A DNA stretch of 34,765 bases. Origin: CAZQGE01 sp964592815 (GTDB taxonomy: Bacteria; Bacillota; Clostridia; Christensenellales; CAG-917). Numbering within the stretch: the first letter of the stretch is position 1; the number at the start of each line of letters is the position of its first letter. The notes below the pieces were generated by a model. It was not told where the DNA came from. It saw only the letters and a program-made list of their open reading frames with translations, and ran no database searches. Shown here piece by piece: positions 1 through 8,447 of this stretch. Position numbers and translations under genes: made by a program. The stretch spans positions 1-34,765 of the forward strand of contig CAZQGE010000013.1 of the NCBI GenBank assembly GCA_964592815.1. The letters run 5' to 3'.

Positions 1-87
1 CCAAAACCACATCATCATTAGGAAAATACTGTTTTATAAATTTTACATTATATTGTAAAAAAAACGCACTTTTAATGAGTTATTTTA

Positions 88-116
88 TGGCAATAATAAA
101 AAAATTTCTCTATAAT
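88..116 (+). promoter_or_regulatory. putative sigma-A promoter for the 48-aa gene
   Basis: A TGGCAA box (88-93) and a TATAAT box (111-116) are separated by 17 bp and lie 30 bp before the start codon at 146. The -10 is consensus and the -35 is weak. The rest of 1-87 is AT-rich with nothing recognisable. Confidence 0.45.
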
Positions 117-145
117 TGCATTATAACAATTAAGGAGGCAGCATT

Positions 146-292
146 ATGGAAGAACTATTAACAAAACTTGGCGAGGTTATTTCTTTGGAAATGGACGAAG
201 TTGAGGATATTACTTATCTTGAAAAAGAAATGGGATATTCTATGGTATTGAAATTAAAGGATGGAAAGAACGTGGTGTTAAGCATAATATAA
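146..292 (+). CDS. small acidic hypothetical protein, 48 aa
   Basis: This 48-residue reading frame has a strong ribosome binding site (AAGGAGG at 132-138, 7 bp before the ATG), a promoter-like sequence upstream and a terminator hairpin starting at its stop codon, so it has all the marks of an expressed gene. The protein is acidic in its first two thirds (LEMDEVEDITYLEKEMGYS) and ends in a short hydrophobic, beta-like segment (KNVVLSII). There is no signal peptide, membrane helix or Cys motif. I do not recognise the family. It is not in an operon: the next gene is convergent and shares its terminator. The start is secure because no other ATG has a Shine-Dalgarno sequence. Confidence 0.6.
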   Translation: MEELLTKLGEVISLEMDEVEDITYLEKEMGYSMVLKLKDGKNVVLSII

Positions 293-316
293 AGCCGAGT
301 TAAAAACTCGGCTTTT
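291..316. terminator. bidirectional rho-independent terminator
   Basis: AAAGCCGAGT (291-300) and ACTCGGCTTT (306-315) form a perfect 10-bp stem with a 5-nt TAAAA loop. T runs follow on the plus side and a short T-rich stretch on the minus side. It sits between the 48-aa gene and the convergent acyl-CoA synthetase gene and can serve both. Confidence 0.8.
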
Positions 317-325
317 GAAACAAAT

Positions 326-1981
326 TTATTTTTTTACTGAATCGTTGTTTCTGATTTCTACTCGTCTAATTTTACCTGATATGGTTTTTGGCATACTTTC
401 GACAAATTCAATAATGCGCGGATATTTATATGGCGCAGTTACTTTTTTAACATAGTTTTGGAGCTCTTTTTTCAACTCCTCACTCGGAACGTAACCTTTT
501 GTTAGCACGATAGTTGCTTTTACAACTTGACCTCTTAGCGGGTCTGGTACGCCTGTTATTGCGCATTCCAAAACTGATGGATGCTCCATAAGCGCGGACT
601 CAACTTCAAATGGCCCAATGCGGTAACCACTTGATTTTATTATGTCATCTTTTCTGCCAACAAACCAAAAGATGCCGTTGTCATCGCGCATTGCCAAGTC
701 GCCAGTATGATAATATTTCCCACCTCGTGCAAACTCCGTTCTTTCAGCATCGTTTTTATAATTGCTGACTAAACCGTATTGGTGAGGACGTAATTTTATT
801 GAAATTTCGCCTTCTGTGTTGTTTGGTACAGGGTTTTCTTCATCATCGATAAGCTCAATGTCATAAATTGGACTAGGTTTGCCCAACGAGCCAGAAATAG
901 GTTGCATAGTCTTGAAAGTTGCAAGCAATACGGTTGACTCGGTTTGTCCAAAACCTTCATAAATTTTTTGACCAGTAGCTTGATAAAATTGATTGAAAAT
1001 TTCAGAGTTTAGGGCTTCACCTGCCGTTGTACAATGGCACAAAGAAGAAAAATCGTAAGTGCTTAAATCTTCTTTCACCAAAAAACGGTAAATTGTGGGT
1101 GGAGCGCAAAACGTTGTTATGCGGTATTTTTCTATAAGTGGCAAAATATCTGTCGGTGTAAATCTGCCGTGATAGTCGTATGCAAAAATTGCCGTTCCTG
1201 CAATCCATTGACCGTAAATTTTGCCCCAACTACATTTTGCCCAACCTGTTTCTGCCATTGTAAAGTGAAGACCGTCATCAACTACTTGTTGCCAAAAATA
1301 TGCTGTGAAAATGTGTCCTAACGGATATTCATAATCGTGTTGCACCATTTTAGGCATTCCAGTTGTTCCCGATGTGAAATAACAAAGCATATTTTCTTGT
1401 CCGTGTGGTTTTTCCAAACCTTCGGGGAGAAGCGGACTTTCTTTTGCAACTTCTTCATCAAAACAACGGAAACCTTCAATTTTTGCAGTAAATAGGCATT
1501 CAATCAAAGTTTTGCATTTTGGTAACGCTGAAACTATATGTTCAACAACGTCTTCCTCTGTCGTGGCAAGCAAAATTTTTACTTCGGCATTGTTGCAACG
1601 ATAGTATATATCTTTTGGTGTAAGCAAATGAGTAGCGGGTATGATTACTGCACCAAGTTTGTGACAAGCAACCACAGCAATCCAGTATTCCCAGCGTCTG
1701 TTGAGCATAGTCATAACATAGTCGCCTTTTTTTACACCTAATTTTATAAGAAAATTTACGAATTTGTTTGATTTTTCGCTTATTTCCTTAAATGTCAAAA
1801 TTTTTTCATCGCCATAAGAATTGCACCATACAAGAGCTCTTTTTTCAGGACAAAGTTTTGCGTATTCATCAACTATGTCATAGCCGAAATTAAAGTCTGT
1901 CGGAACATTTAGCTTGGCAGATTTGAAGTCATCGTAATTGTCAAAATCAAGTTTGTTTAGATACTTAGAAAGTAAATTCAT
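326..1981 (-). CDS. AMP-forming acyl-CoA synthetase (acetyl/medium-chain acyl-CoA ligase type)
   Basis: A 551-residue enzyme of the ANL adenylate-forming superfamily. These enzymes activate a carboxylic acid with ATP to an acyl-AMP and then transfer it to CoA. The P-loop-like motif TSGTTGMPK lies at about residues 203-211, the adenine/acyl-binding YEGFGQTE motif in the middle, the ribose-binding YHTGD and GRKDDIIKSSGYRI motifs in the hinge region, and the catalytic lysine K537 in PKTISGKIRR near the C terminus. Length and motif spacing fit the medium-chain acyl-CoA/acetyl-CoA synthetase branch common in Clostridia. The substrate cannot be fixed from sequence, and fatty or aromatic acids are possible. 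There is no signal peptide, so it is probably cytosolic. The gene stands alone, convergent with the 48-aa gene and divergent from the uvrBA unit. The start is an ATG with a weak AAAGG site upstream. Confidence 0.9.
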   Translation of the reverse strand: MNLLSKYLNKLDFDNYDDFKSAKLNVPTDFNFGYDIVDEYAKLCPEKRALVWCNSYGDEKILTFKEISEKSNKFVNFLIKLGVKKGDYVMTMLNRRWEYWIAVVACHKLGAVIIPATHLLTPKDIYYRCNNAEVKILLATTEEDVVEHIVSALPKCKTLIECLFTAKIEGFRCFDEEVAKESPLLPEGLEKPHGQENMLCYFTSGTTGMPKMVQHDYEYPLGHIFTAYFWQQVVDDGLHFTMAETGWAKCSWGKIYGQWIAGTAIFAYDYHGRFTPTDILPLIEKYRITTFCAPPTIYRFLVKEDLSTYDFSSLCHCTTAGEALNSEIFNQFYQATGQKIYEGFGQTESTVLLATFKTMQPISGSLGKPSPIYDIELIDDEENPVPNNTEGEISIKLRPHQYGLVSNYKNDAERTEFARGGKYYHTGDLAMRDDNGIFWFVGRKDDIIKSSGYRIGPFEVESALMEHPSVLECAITGVPDPLRGQVVKATIVLTKGYVPSEELKKELQNYVKKVTAPYKYPRIIEFVESMPKTISGKIRRVEIRNNDSVKK

Positions 1982-2072
1982 ATTTTGCCTTTGTTGTTAG
2001 AATGAGTATTTTCCACATAATTTTCCTATGATACGAAAAATCATAACATAAATTATCCCGTTTGTGTAGCGA

Positions 2073-2102
2073 TTTCAAAAATTTATTGCTTATTGCTATA
2101 CT
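2073..2102 (+). promoter_or_regulatory. possible promoter of the uvrB-uvrA gene unit
   Basis: TTTCAA (2073-2078) and TATACT (2097-2102) are 18 bp apart and 37 bp upstream of the first gene of the unit. This is the best match in the divergent gap 1982-2138, but both boxes deviate from consensus. Confidence 0.3.
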
Positions 2103-2138
2103 TTATGTTAGTATATTAGCTAATAAAGAGGTGATTAT

Positions 2139-2612
2139 ATGTTGTCTGCCGACAGAAAAGCTGTACTCGACGCGCTGAAAGAAATTGCTGGTGAGGACGG
2201 ATTATATAAAGTAGTTGATGCCGATGAGGTCATCGAAAAACTCCCTGAAACACAAAAAATGTCGCTTACAGAGTTGTCTTCAGTCATAAAAGATTTGCGT
2301 GACAGAGAGTATATAAAAGTTAAATATTTGACTTTGGACGAATATTGTCTTTTAGTTTTGAAACACGAAGAAGAATTGAAGCAGTTTGTTGAAGAAGTTG
2401 CGGCGGCTACTGTGGGAATTGAAACACAAGCTGCTAGCACGTTGCAAGTTCCAACAAAAGTTAAACAACAAAAAGCGTCAAAAGCTCCGCAAAGCGTGGA
2501 CAATGCAAAACCCAAAACTTTCAGGTCGTTTGTGGCAGGCTTTTTCGGAGCGTTTTTTGGTGGCGGAATTGTTATGTTGATAGGCTTTTTGCTGCAACAT
2601 TTCGTTTTTTAG
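2139..2612 (+). CDS. hypothetical protein: soluble helical N-domain plus C-terminal membrane helix
   Basis: A 157-residue protein I cannot assign to a named family. Residues 1-75 are predicted helical, with a DALKEIA...LTELSSVIKDLRDREYIKVKYL pattern (shown with a gap) that resembles a winged-helix fold: helix, helix, then a short beta wing. Residues 76-125 are a linker rich in Ala, Lys and Gln. Residues 128-155 form one strongly hydrophobic, Gly/Phe-rich segment (FFGAFFGGGIVMLIGFLL), so the protein is probably tail-anchored in the membrane. The start has an AGAGGTG site just upstream. It lies 34 bp before a second protein with the same layout, which in turn overlaps uvrB, so all probably share one mRNA. 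Calling it DNA-binding is inference from the fold-like pattern only. Confidence 0.7.
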   Translation: MLSADRKAVLDALKEIAGEDGLYKVVDADEVIEKLPETQKMSLTELSSVIKDLRDREYIKVKYLTLDEYCLLVLKHEEELKQFVEEVAAATVGIETQAASTLQVPTKVKQQKASKAPQSVDNAKPKTFRSFVAGFFGAFFGGGIVMLIGFLLQHFVF

Positions 2613-2646
2613 TAATAATTTTCAATAGCAGGAGAACATTAAAGAT

Positions 2647-3045
2647 ATGGCATTGGAAAGGCAACACGTTCTTACAAAAAAAGAAAAAGAGGTTATGCGA
2701 GTTGTATTTAACCAATCGGACAAACAAAGCGGTGTTTGTCTGTTGACTCCTATTGATTTTTTTTCAAAAATTCCGTTGGACTTAGAGATTAAGGAAGACG
2801 AACTTGAACCAACTTTGCGCGCTTTGGAAGTTGACGGATATTTTGATATTACGTTATCCGACAAAAAAGGTGAGTTGATTTACTGCATAAATATGAACCA
2901 AAAGGGCTTGGCTTTTGCCAGAGTTGAAAAGGCATTCAGAAAAAATTTACGTTTTAGACTTTTACTTGCTCTCATTTGCGGAATGGCGTCGGCTGTGGCA
3001 GGCGTCATAATTCGACTTATTTTCAAAGCCACGTTAGGCAGTTGA
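2647..3045 (+). CDS. hypothetical protein: winged-helix-like domain plus C-terminal membrane helix
   Basis: A 132-residue protein with the same architecture as its upstream neighbour: a charged, helical N-terminal domain (about 1-90), a basic stretch (FRKNLRFR) and one C-terminal hydrophobic helix (about 107-127, LLLALICGMASAVAGVIIRL). The N-domain runs from KKEKEVMRVVF through LEPTLRALEVDGYFDI to a beta-wing-like GELIYCINMNQKG, which looks like a winged helix. The two proteins may be distant paralogues. The stop codon TGA shares its last base with the ATG of uvrB (TGATG at 3043-3047), a sign of translational coupling. The family is not recognised. A role beside DNA repair is inferred only from position. 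Confidence 0.7.
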   Translation: MALERQHVLTKKEKEVMRVVFNQSDKQSGVCLLTPIDFFSKIPLDLEIKEDELEPTLRALEVDGYFDITLSDKKGELIYCINMNQKGLAFARVEKAFRKNLRFRLLLALICGMASAVAGVIIRLIFKATLGS

Positions 3046-5000
3046 TGAAATTTGAACTTGAAAGCAGATATAAACCGCTTGGCGACCAACCGCAGGCTAT
3101 TGACAAACTTGTGGAAGGGTTGGAAAACGGATTTTCAACGCAGGTTTTGCTTGGCGTAACAGGTTCGGGCAAAACTTTTACTATGGCAAACGTAATTGAA
3201 CGCATACAAAAACCAGCGTTGATTATTGCGCACAACAAAACGTTAGCCGCACAGTTATGCAATGAATTCAGAGAGTTTTTCCCACGAAATAGAGTAGAGT
3301 TTTTTGTTTCGTATTATGATTATTATCAACCCGAAGCATATATACCACGTTCAGATACCTACATTGAAAAGGAACTTCAAATAAACGACGAAATTGATAA
3401 ATTGCGACATTCTGCAACAGCATCTCTATGCGAGAGAGAAGACGTCATTGTTGTAACAAGCGTATCTTGCATTTATGGCTTAGGTGGACCGATTGATTAC
3501 TATGAACAAGCAGTTTCACTTAGAGAAGGCGACACGCTTGATAGAGATGAATTGTTACGCAAATTGGTTGACATTCAATTCAAACGCGCGGACTTTGATT
3601 TTGTGCGCTCTACTTTTAGGGTAAGGGGCGACGTAGTCGACATATTCCCTGCGGGCAACTCTGAAATTGCAATAAGAGTGGAATTTTTTGGAGATACTAT
3701 TGAACGTATATCTGAAATTGACAGCTTGACTTCAAAAATTATAAGCGATTTACAACATACGCTAATATTTCCTGCAAGTCACTATGTTGTCAGCGGAGAC
3801 AAGGAAGAAATTTTGGCGCAAATTATGCGTGATAAGCAAGAGCGGGTTGAATATTTTAAGGAAAAAGGGAAACTAATTGAGGCTCAAAGAATTGACGAAA
3901 GAGTCAACTATGACGTCGAAATGATACGTGAAATGGGTTACTGCAACGGCATTGAAAACTATTCGCGATATTTTGACGGCAGACAAGTCGGACAGCCTCC
4001 ATATACGTTGCTTGACTTTTTCAACAAAGATTTTGTGCTTTTTGTGGACGAAAGCCATATGACTTTGCCACAAATTAGAGGTATGTATAACGGCGACAGA
4101 AGCAGAAAAGATAATCTTGTGGGATATGGCTTTAGACTTCCTTCCGCTTATGATAATCGACCTTTAACGTTTGATGAATTTGACGCGCATATAAGACAAA
4201 TGGTGTGTGTGTCAGCAACGCCAGCTAAGTATGAATTGGAAAGAGCTGACGAAATTGCTGAACAACTCATACGCCCGACAGGACTGCTTGACCCAATAAT
4301 TGAAGTTGAACCCGTTGCCAACCAAATTGACAATTTGATAGGTAGAATAAACGAAACCGTAAAGAATAAGGGACGTGTTTTAGTGACGACTTTGACGAAG
4401 CGTATGGCGGAAAGTTTGACAGAATATCTCAAAGAAGTAGGAATAAGAGTAAAATATATGCACTCTGACATAGATACACTTGACAGAATTGACATTGTTG
4501 GTGGGCTTAGAAAAGGTGAATTTGACGTTCTAGTTGGAATTAACCTCCTTAGAGAGGGGCTTGACCTCCCAGAAGTACAGTTGGTTGCAATTCTTGACGC
4601 TGACAAAGAAGGCTTTTTGAGAAGTGAAAGCGCGCTTATTCAGACAATAGGGCGCGCGGCTCGTAACGACAAAGGCAAAGTGGTTATGTATGCCGACAAT
4701 ATGACTGACAGTATGAAAAGGGCAATCGGCGAAACTGAAAGACGTAGAAAAATACAGGACGAATTTAACAAGGAACACGGAGTAATTCCTAAAACGATTG
4801 AAAGTACATTCAAGAATTCGTTGGAGATAACAAAAAAGAAAAAGAGTGATGAAAGTCGTTCTCCAAAAGATTTGGTAAGTGAAGTTGAGCGTTTGAAAGG
4901 AATGATGCAAGTCGCCTCCGACGCTTTGGACTTTGAAAAGGCAATACAAATTCGCGACGAACTCAGAATTTTGAAAAACGAAATAAAAAAACTTAAATAA
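3045..5000 (+). CDS. uvrB: UvrB, excinuclease ABC subunit B
   Basis: This is the damage-verifying helicase-like subunit of nucleotide excision repair. It receives the lesion from UvrA and recruits UvrC. The 651 residues match normal UvrB length. Walker A GVTGSGKT is at 37-44, the beta-hairpin that clamps DNA (YYDYYQPEAYIP) at about 93-104, SVSCIYGLG follows, the Walker B DESH is at 335-338, and the SATPAKYE and QTIGRAARN helicase motifs come after. A C-terminal UVR domain (EVERLKGMM...FEKAIQIRDEL) contacts UvrC. The reading frame is open further upstream, but the true start is the ATG at 3045. It encodes the conserved MKFELES...PLGDQPQAI start and overlaps the previous stop by one base. uvrA follows 35 bp downstream. 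Confidence 0.97.
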   Translation: MKFELESRYKPLGDQPQAIDKLVEGLENGFSTQVLLGVTGSGKTFTMANVIERIQKPALIIAHNKTLAAQLCNEFREFFPRNRVEFFVSYYDYYQPEAYIPRSDTYIEKELQINDEIDKLRHSATASLCEREDVIVVTSVSCIYGLGGPIDYYEQAVSLREGDTLDRDELLRKLVDIQFKRADFDFVRSTFRVRGDVVDIFPAGNSEIAIRVEFFGDTIERISEIDSLTSKIISDLQHTLIFPASHYVVSGDKEEILAQIMRDKQERVEYFKEKGKLIEAQRIDERVNYDVEMIREMGYCNGIENYSRYFDGRQVGQPPYTLLDFFNKDFVLFVDESHMTLPQIRGMYNGDRSRKDNLVGYGFRLPSAYDNRPLTFDEFDAHIRQMVCVSATPAKYELERADEIAEQLIRPTGLLDPIIEVEPVANQIDNLIGRINETVKNKGRVLVTTLTKRMAESLTEYLKEVGIRVKYMHSDIDTLDRIDIVGGLRKGEFDVLVGINLLREGLDLPEVQLVAILDADKEGFLRSESALIQTIGRAARNDKGKVVMYADNMTDSMKRAIGETERRRKIQDEFNKEHGVIPKTIESTFKNSLEITKKKKSDESRSPKDLVSEVERLKGMMQVASDALDFEKAIQIRDELRILKNEIKKLK

Positions 5001-5035
5001 CAGATAATCTGTTACAATTTACGGACAATAGAACT

Positions 5036-7843
5036 ATGAAAGAAATTTACATTAAAGGTGCTAAGGAAAACAATCTTAAAAATATTGATTTGACAATTCC
5101 AAGAGATAAATTGGTTGTTTTTACGGGTCTTTCAGGCAGCGGAAAATCTTCGTTGGCTTTTGATACGATATTTGCGGAAGGACAGCGCAAATATATGGAA
5201 AGTTTGTCAAGTTATGCAAGAATGTTTTTGGGACAAATGCAAAAACCTGACGTTGATTATATTGAAGGTTTGTCGCCTGCTGTTTCCATTGACCAAAAAA
5301 CTACGTCACATAACCCACGTTCAACAGTTGGAACTGTAACTGAAATTTATGACTACTTGCGTCTGCTTTATGCAAGAATTGGTATTCCGCATTGCCCAAA
5401 ATGTGGCAGAGAAATTGCAAAACAAACAATAGACCAAATATGCGACAAGATTATTGAAAGAGGCGGAAAAGTTCAGATTTTAGCACCTATCGTAAGAGGG
5501 CGTAAAGGCGAATACGTCAAGCAACTTGAAACGTTGAAAAAAGCGGGATTTTTGCGTGTTAGAGTTGACGGCATAAATTATACGCTTGATGAAGATATTT
5601 CACTTGATAAAAACATAAAACACGACATAAATGTTGTGGTTGACAGAATTGTTATTAAAGATGGCATCAACCGTCGATTGACCGATTCGGTTGAAACCGC
5701 TTGCAAACTCTCCGAGGGTTTGGTTTTGGCAGTTTTTGAAAATGAAGAAGTGCTTTATTCAACAAAATATTCTTGCCCAGAGTGTGATATAAGTTTTGAG
5801 GAACTAACGCCGAGATTTTTTTCATTCAACAATCCGTACGGTGCATGTCCAAATTGCTTGGGACTTGGGTTTACAAATGAAATTGACATAAACAAACTTA
5901 TCCGTGACCCTAACCTTAGCATACGGCAAGGTGGAATTAGGGCTAGCGGTTGGAGCATTGACACAAGCAAAATGTTTGAAATGCATTTTAAGGCTATGGC
6001 TAAGGCATACAATTTTTCGCTTGATACCCCCGTCAAAGATTTGCCAAAAAGTGTTCTTGATTTAATATTTTACGGCAATGACGGAGAGCAGATTTCAATG
6101 GAATATAACTCAAAAACATTCTCTGGTACTATAAAATCGGATTTTGAAGGCATTGCGAACAACTTAAAACGCAGATTTAATTCGACCGAATCGGATGGCG
6201 TCAAAGCCGAAATTGCAAGATATATGAAATCTGTGCCTTGTGAAGTTTGCAACGGAAAACGCTTAAAACCCGAAGTTTTGTCAGTTACTGTTGGCGGAAT
6301 AAATATTGCCGAAATGACAGATTTGTCCGTTTTCAAATTACAGGAGTTCTTTACGGGGTTGAAGTTGGAGCAAACGCAACAACTTATTTCAGACAGAATT
6401 ATAAAAGAAATTCTTGCAAGACTTAATTTTTTGAAAAACGTTGGCTTAGGTTATCTCACTCTTTCACGCTCAGCGTCAACGCTTAGCGGTGGTGAGTCGC
6501 AGCGTATTAGGCTTGCAACTCAAATAGGGAGTGGACTGACAGGCGTTTTATATATTCTTGATGAACCAAGCATTGGACTTCATCAAAAAGATAACGAAAA
6601 ATTGCTTGCGTCGCTTAAAGGACTTAGAGATTTGGGCAACACACTTATTGTTGTCGAACACGATGAAGATACAATTCGTTCAGCAGATTTTATTGTTGAC
6701 GTAGGCGTAGGGGCAGGTGTTCACGGCGGTGAAATTGTTGCGACTGGTTCGGTGGAAGACATAATCAAGTGTAAAAAATCGATAACGGGCAAATACCTTA
6801 GCGGTGAATATAAGATTGAAATTCCCAAAGAAAGGAAAAAAAGCAACGGCAATTATTTGACAATTACTGGCGCAAAACAAAACAACTTGAAAAACATTGA
6901 CGTCTCAATTCCACTTGGTGTATTTACTGCCGTTACGGGCGTTTCTGGAAGTGGTAAATCTAGCTTAGTCAATGATATTCTTTATCCAAAATTGTCAAAC
7001 GTCCTTATGAAAAGTTTGCTTGTTGAAGGCGACTGCAAAGAAATTTCTGGCATTGAAAATCTTGACAAAGTAATTTGCATCGACCAAAGTCCAATAGGCA
7101 GAACTCCACGTTCAAATCCTGCGACATATACGGGCGTATTCACTCCTATACGTGAATTGTTCGCTTCTTTGCCAGACGCCAAAGCAAGAGGCTACTCGGC
7201 AGGCAGATTTTCATTCAATATCGCAGGTGGCAGATGCGAAAATTGTTCTGGCGACGGCATAATAAAAATTGAAATGCACTTTTTACCTGATATTTACGTG
7301 CCTTGCGAAGTTTGCAAAGGCGAAAGATATAACCGAGAAACGTTGGAAGTGAAATATAAAGGTAAAAGCATTGCTGATGTTTTGGATATGACTATTGAAG
7401 AATCCTTAGACTTTTTTCAAAACGTGCCTAAAATTCGTACCAAAATTCAAACTTTGTTCGACGTAGGCTTGGGTTATATAAAACTAGGGCAGTCATCTAC
7501 CACACTTAGTGGTGGAGAAGCTCAACGAGTTAAACTTGCAACCGAACTCGCAAAAAGAAGTACTGGCAAAACTATGTATATTTTGGACGAACCTACCACA
7601 GGTTTGCACACCCACGACGTGGCAAAATTGCTGTCAATTTTACAGCGATTGGTTGACGGTGGAAACTCGGTTTTGGTCATTGAACACAACTTGGACGTTA
7701 TAAAAGTTGCAGATTATATCATTGATTTAGGTCCAGAAGGTGGAGATGGCGGCGGTACGATTATCGCAACTGGGACACCTGAACAAATTGCAAAAGTTGA
7801 AAATAGCTATACGGGTGAGTTTTTGAAAAAAATCTTGAAGTGA
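5036..7843 (+). CDS. uvrA: UvrA, excinuclease ABC subunit A
   Basis: This is the damage-sensing ABC ATPase of nucleotide excision repair, which loads UvrB at lesions. The 935 residues are typical. The two ATPase modules are complete: Walker A GLSGSGKS at 31-38 and GVSGSGKS at 635-642, and signature motifs LSGGESQR at 483 and LSGGEAQR at 824, each followed by an ILDEP Walker B. Zinc-binding cysteine pairs are visible in the first half (CPEC...CPNC) and second half (CENC...CEVC), with a further CEVC in the insertion domain. It is the last gene of the uvrBA unit. No strong Shine-Dalgarno sequence is visible before the ATG, only ACGGA. A GC-rich hairpin and a terminator-like hairpin follow the stop. 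Confidence 0.97.
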   Translation: MKEIYIKGAKENNLKNIDLTIPRDKLVVFTGLSGSGKSSLAFDTIFAEGQRKYMESLSSYARMFLGQMQKPDVDYIEGLSPAVSIDQKTTSHNPRSTVGTVTEIYDYLRLLYARIGIPHCPKCGREIAKQTIDQICDKIIERGGKVQILAPIVRGRKGEYVKQLETLKKAGFLRVRVDGINYTLDEDISLDKNIKHDINVVVDRIVIKDGINRRLTDSVETACKLSEGLVLAVFENEEVLYSTKYSCPECDISFEELTPRFFSFNNPYGACPNCLGLGFTNEIDINKLIRDPNLSIRQGGIRASGWSIDTSKMFEMHFKAMAKAYNFSLDTPVKDLPKSVLDLIFYGNDGEQISMEYNSKTFSGTIKSDFEGIANNLKRRFNSTESDGVKAEIARYMKSVPCEVCNGKRLKPEVLSVTVGGINIAEMTDLSVFKLQEFFTGLKLEQTQQLISDRIIKEILARLNFLKNVGLGYLTLSRSASTLSGGESQRIRLATQIGSGLTGVLYILDEPSIGLHQKDNEKLLASLKGLRDLGNTLIVVEHDEDTIRSADFIVDVGVGAGVHGGEIVATGSVEDIIKCKKSITGKYLSGEYKIEIPKERKKSNGNYLTITGAKQNNLKNIDVSIPLGVFTAVTGVSGSGKSSLVNDILYPKLSNVLMKSLLVEGDCKEISGIENLDKVICIDQSPIGRTPRSNPATYTGVFTPIRELFASLPDAKARGYSAGRFSFNIAGGRCENCSGDGIIKIEMHFLPDIYVPCEVCKGERYNRETLEVKYKGKSIADVLDMTIEESLDFFQNVPKIRTKIQTLFDVGLGYIKLGQSSTTLSGGEAQRVKLATELAKRSTGKTMYILDEPTTGLHTHDVAKLLSILQRLVDGGNSVLVIEHNLDVIKVADYIIDLGPEGGDGGGTIIATGTPEQIAKVENSYTGEFLKKILK

Positions 7844-7877
7844 TACGCCCTTTTGCCAAAAGTGCTTGGCGGAAAGG

Positions 7878-7906
7878 GTCGGGCTTGTTTCCCGAGTCCG
7901 CCCGAC
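7878..7906 (+). other. GC-rich hairpin after uvrA
   Basis: GTCGGGC (7878-7884) and GCCCGAC (7900-7906) form a 7-bp stem around a 15-nt loop. There is no T tail, so it is not a terminator by itself. Its GC content stands out against the AT-rich surroundings. It may help end or stabilise the uvrA transcript. Confidence 0.4.
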
Positions 7907-7928
7907 ACCCGAAAACTCCTCAACCCCC

Positions 7929-7951
7929 AAACCCCCAATCTATGGGGGTTT
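7929..7951 (+). terminator. terminator-like hairpin downstream of uvrA
   Basis: AAACCCCCA (7929-7937) pairs perfectly with TGGGGGTTT (7943-7951) around an ATCTA loop. The tail is weak (AGTTTAAGG). The right arm merges into the start of the tandem repeat array. Confidence 0.5.
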
Positions 7952-8346
7952 AGTTTAAGGTAAATGTAGATTGTTTGAGGTATAAATTAGCTTTTTGGAT
8001 ATACGGAAATTAAGCAGGTTAGTCCAAGTCGTTTTGCTCTAAATGCAGATTGTTTGAGGTGTAAATTAGCTTTTTGACGTTCGGAAATTATTAGGTAAGT
8101 CATATTGCAAAAATGGAAAGTAAAGTGTGAAGTAGGTTATTTTTTTCAAATATGTAATGTGATTTGTAGAGTGGTTTATTTTAAGGTAAATGCGGATTGT
8201 TTGAGGTGTAAATTAGCTTTTTGACGTTCGGAAATTATTAGGTAAGTCATATTGCAAAAATGGAAGGTAAAGTGTGAAGTAGGTTATTTTTTCAAATATG
8301 TAACGTGATTTGTAGAGTAGGTTTAGTTTAAGGTAAATGTAGATAT
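7947..8346. repeat. tandem repeat array, 147-bp unit, in the uvrA-rex gap
   Basis: Two nearly identical 147-bp units occupy 8041-8187 and 8188-8334. They differ at only a handful of positions, including one T-run length. They are preceded by a truncated, diverged copy of 79 bp (7962-8040) and followed by the first bases of another copy (from 8335). The stretch GGTTTAGTTTAAGGTAAATG occurs both just before the first partial copy and at the end of the last full one, so the array is continuous. Landmarks in each unit are GATTGTTTGAGG, AAATTAGCTTTTTG and CGGAAATTA. No open frame with a ribosome binding site spans it. The uvrA-rex gap (7844-8447) is otherwise non-coding. Confidence 0.85.
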
Positions 8347-8394
8347 TCTTATTTTTTTGGTTATTTGAAGAAAAGATAATCATAAATAAAAAAA

Positions 8395-8428
8395 GATATG
8401 CGCCGACAAATATTGTCGAGCGCATATC
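8395..8428 (-). terminator. rho-independent terminator of rex
   Basis: GATATGCGC (8395-8403) and GCGCATATC (8420-8428) form the outer 9 bp, with CGACAA/TTGTCG continuing the stem inside after one mismatch. On the minus strand it is followed by a run of seven Ts, so it ends the mgsA-rex transcript. Confidence 0.85.
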
Positions 8429-8447
8429 AAAAGATAGGGAGAGACTT

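Noticed and set aside
2135..2515. 126-aa frame opposite the first small membrane protein gene
   Set aside because: It has Ser/Thr-rich shadow composition with no start signals, and the opposite strand is the coherent gene.
7921..7951. telomere-like CCCCCAA repeat
   Set aside because: There are only two C5 runs, and the second is one arm of a terminator-like hairpin.
7947..8346. CRISPR array
   Set aside because: The whole 147-bp unit is repeated, with no short repeats separated by unique spacers, and no cas genes are present.
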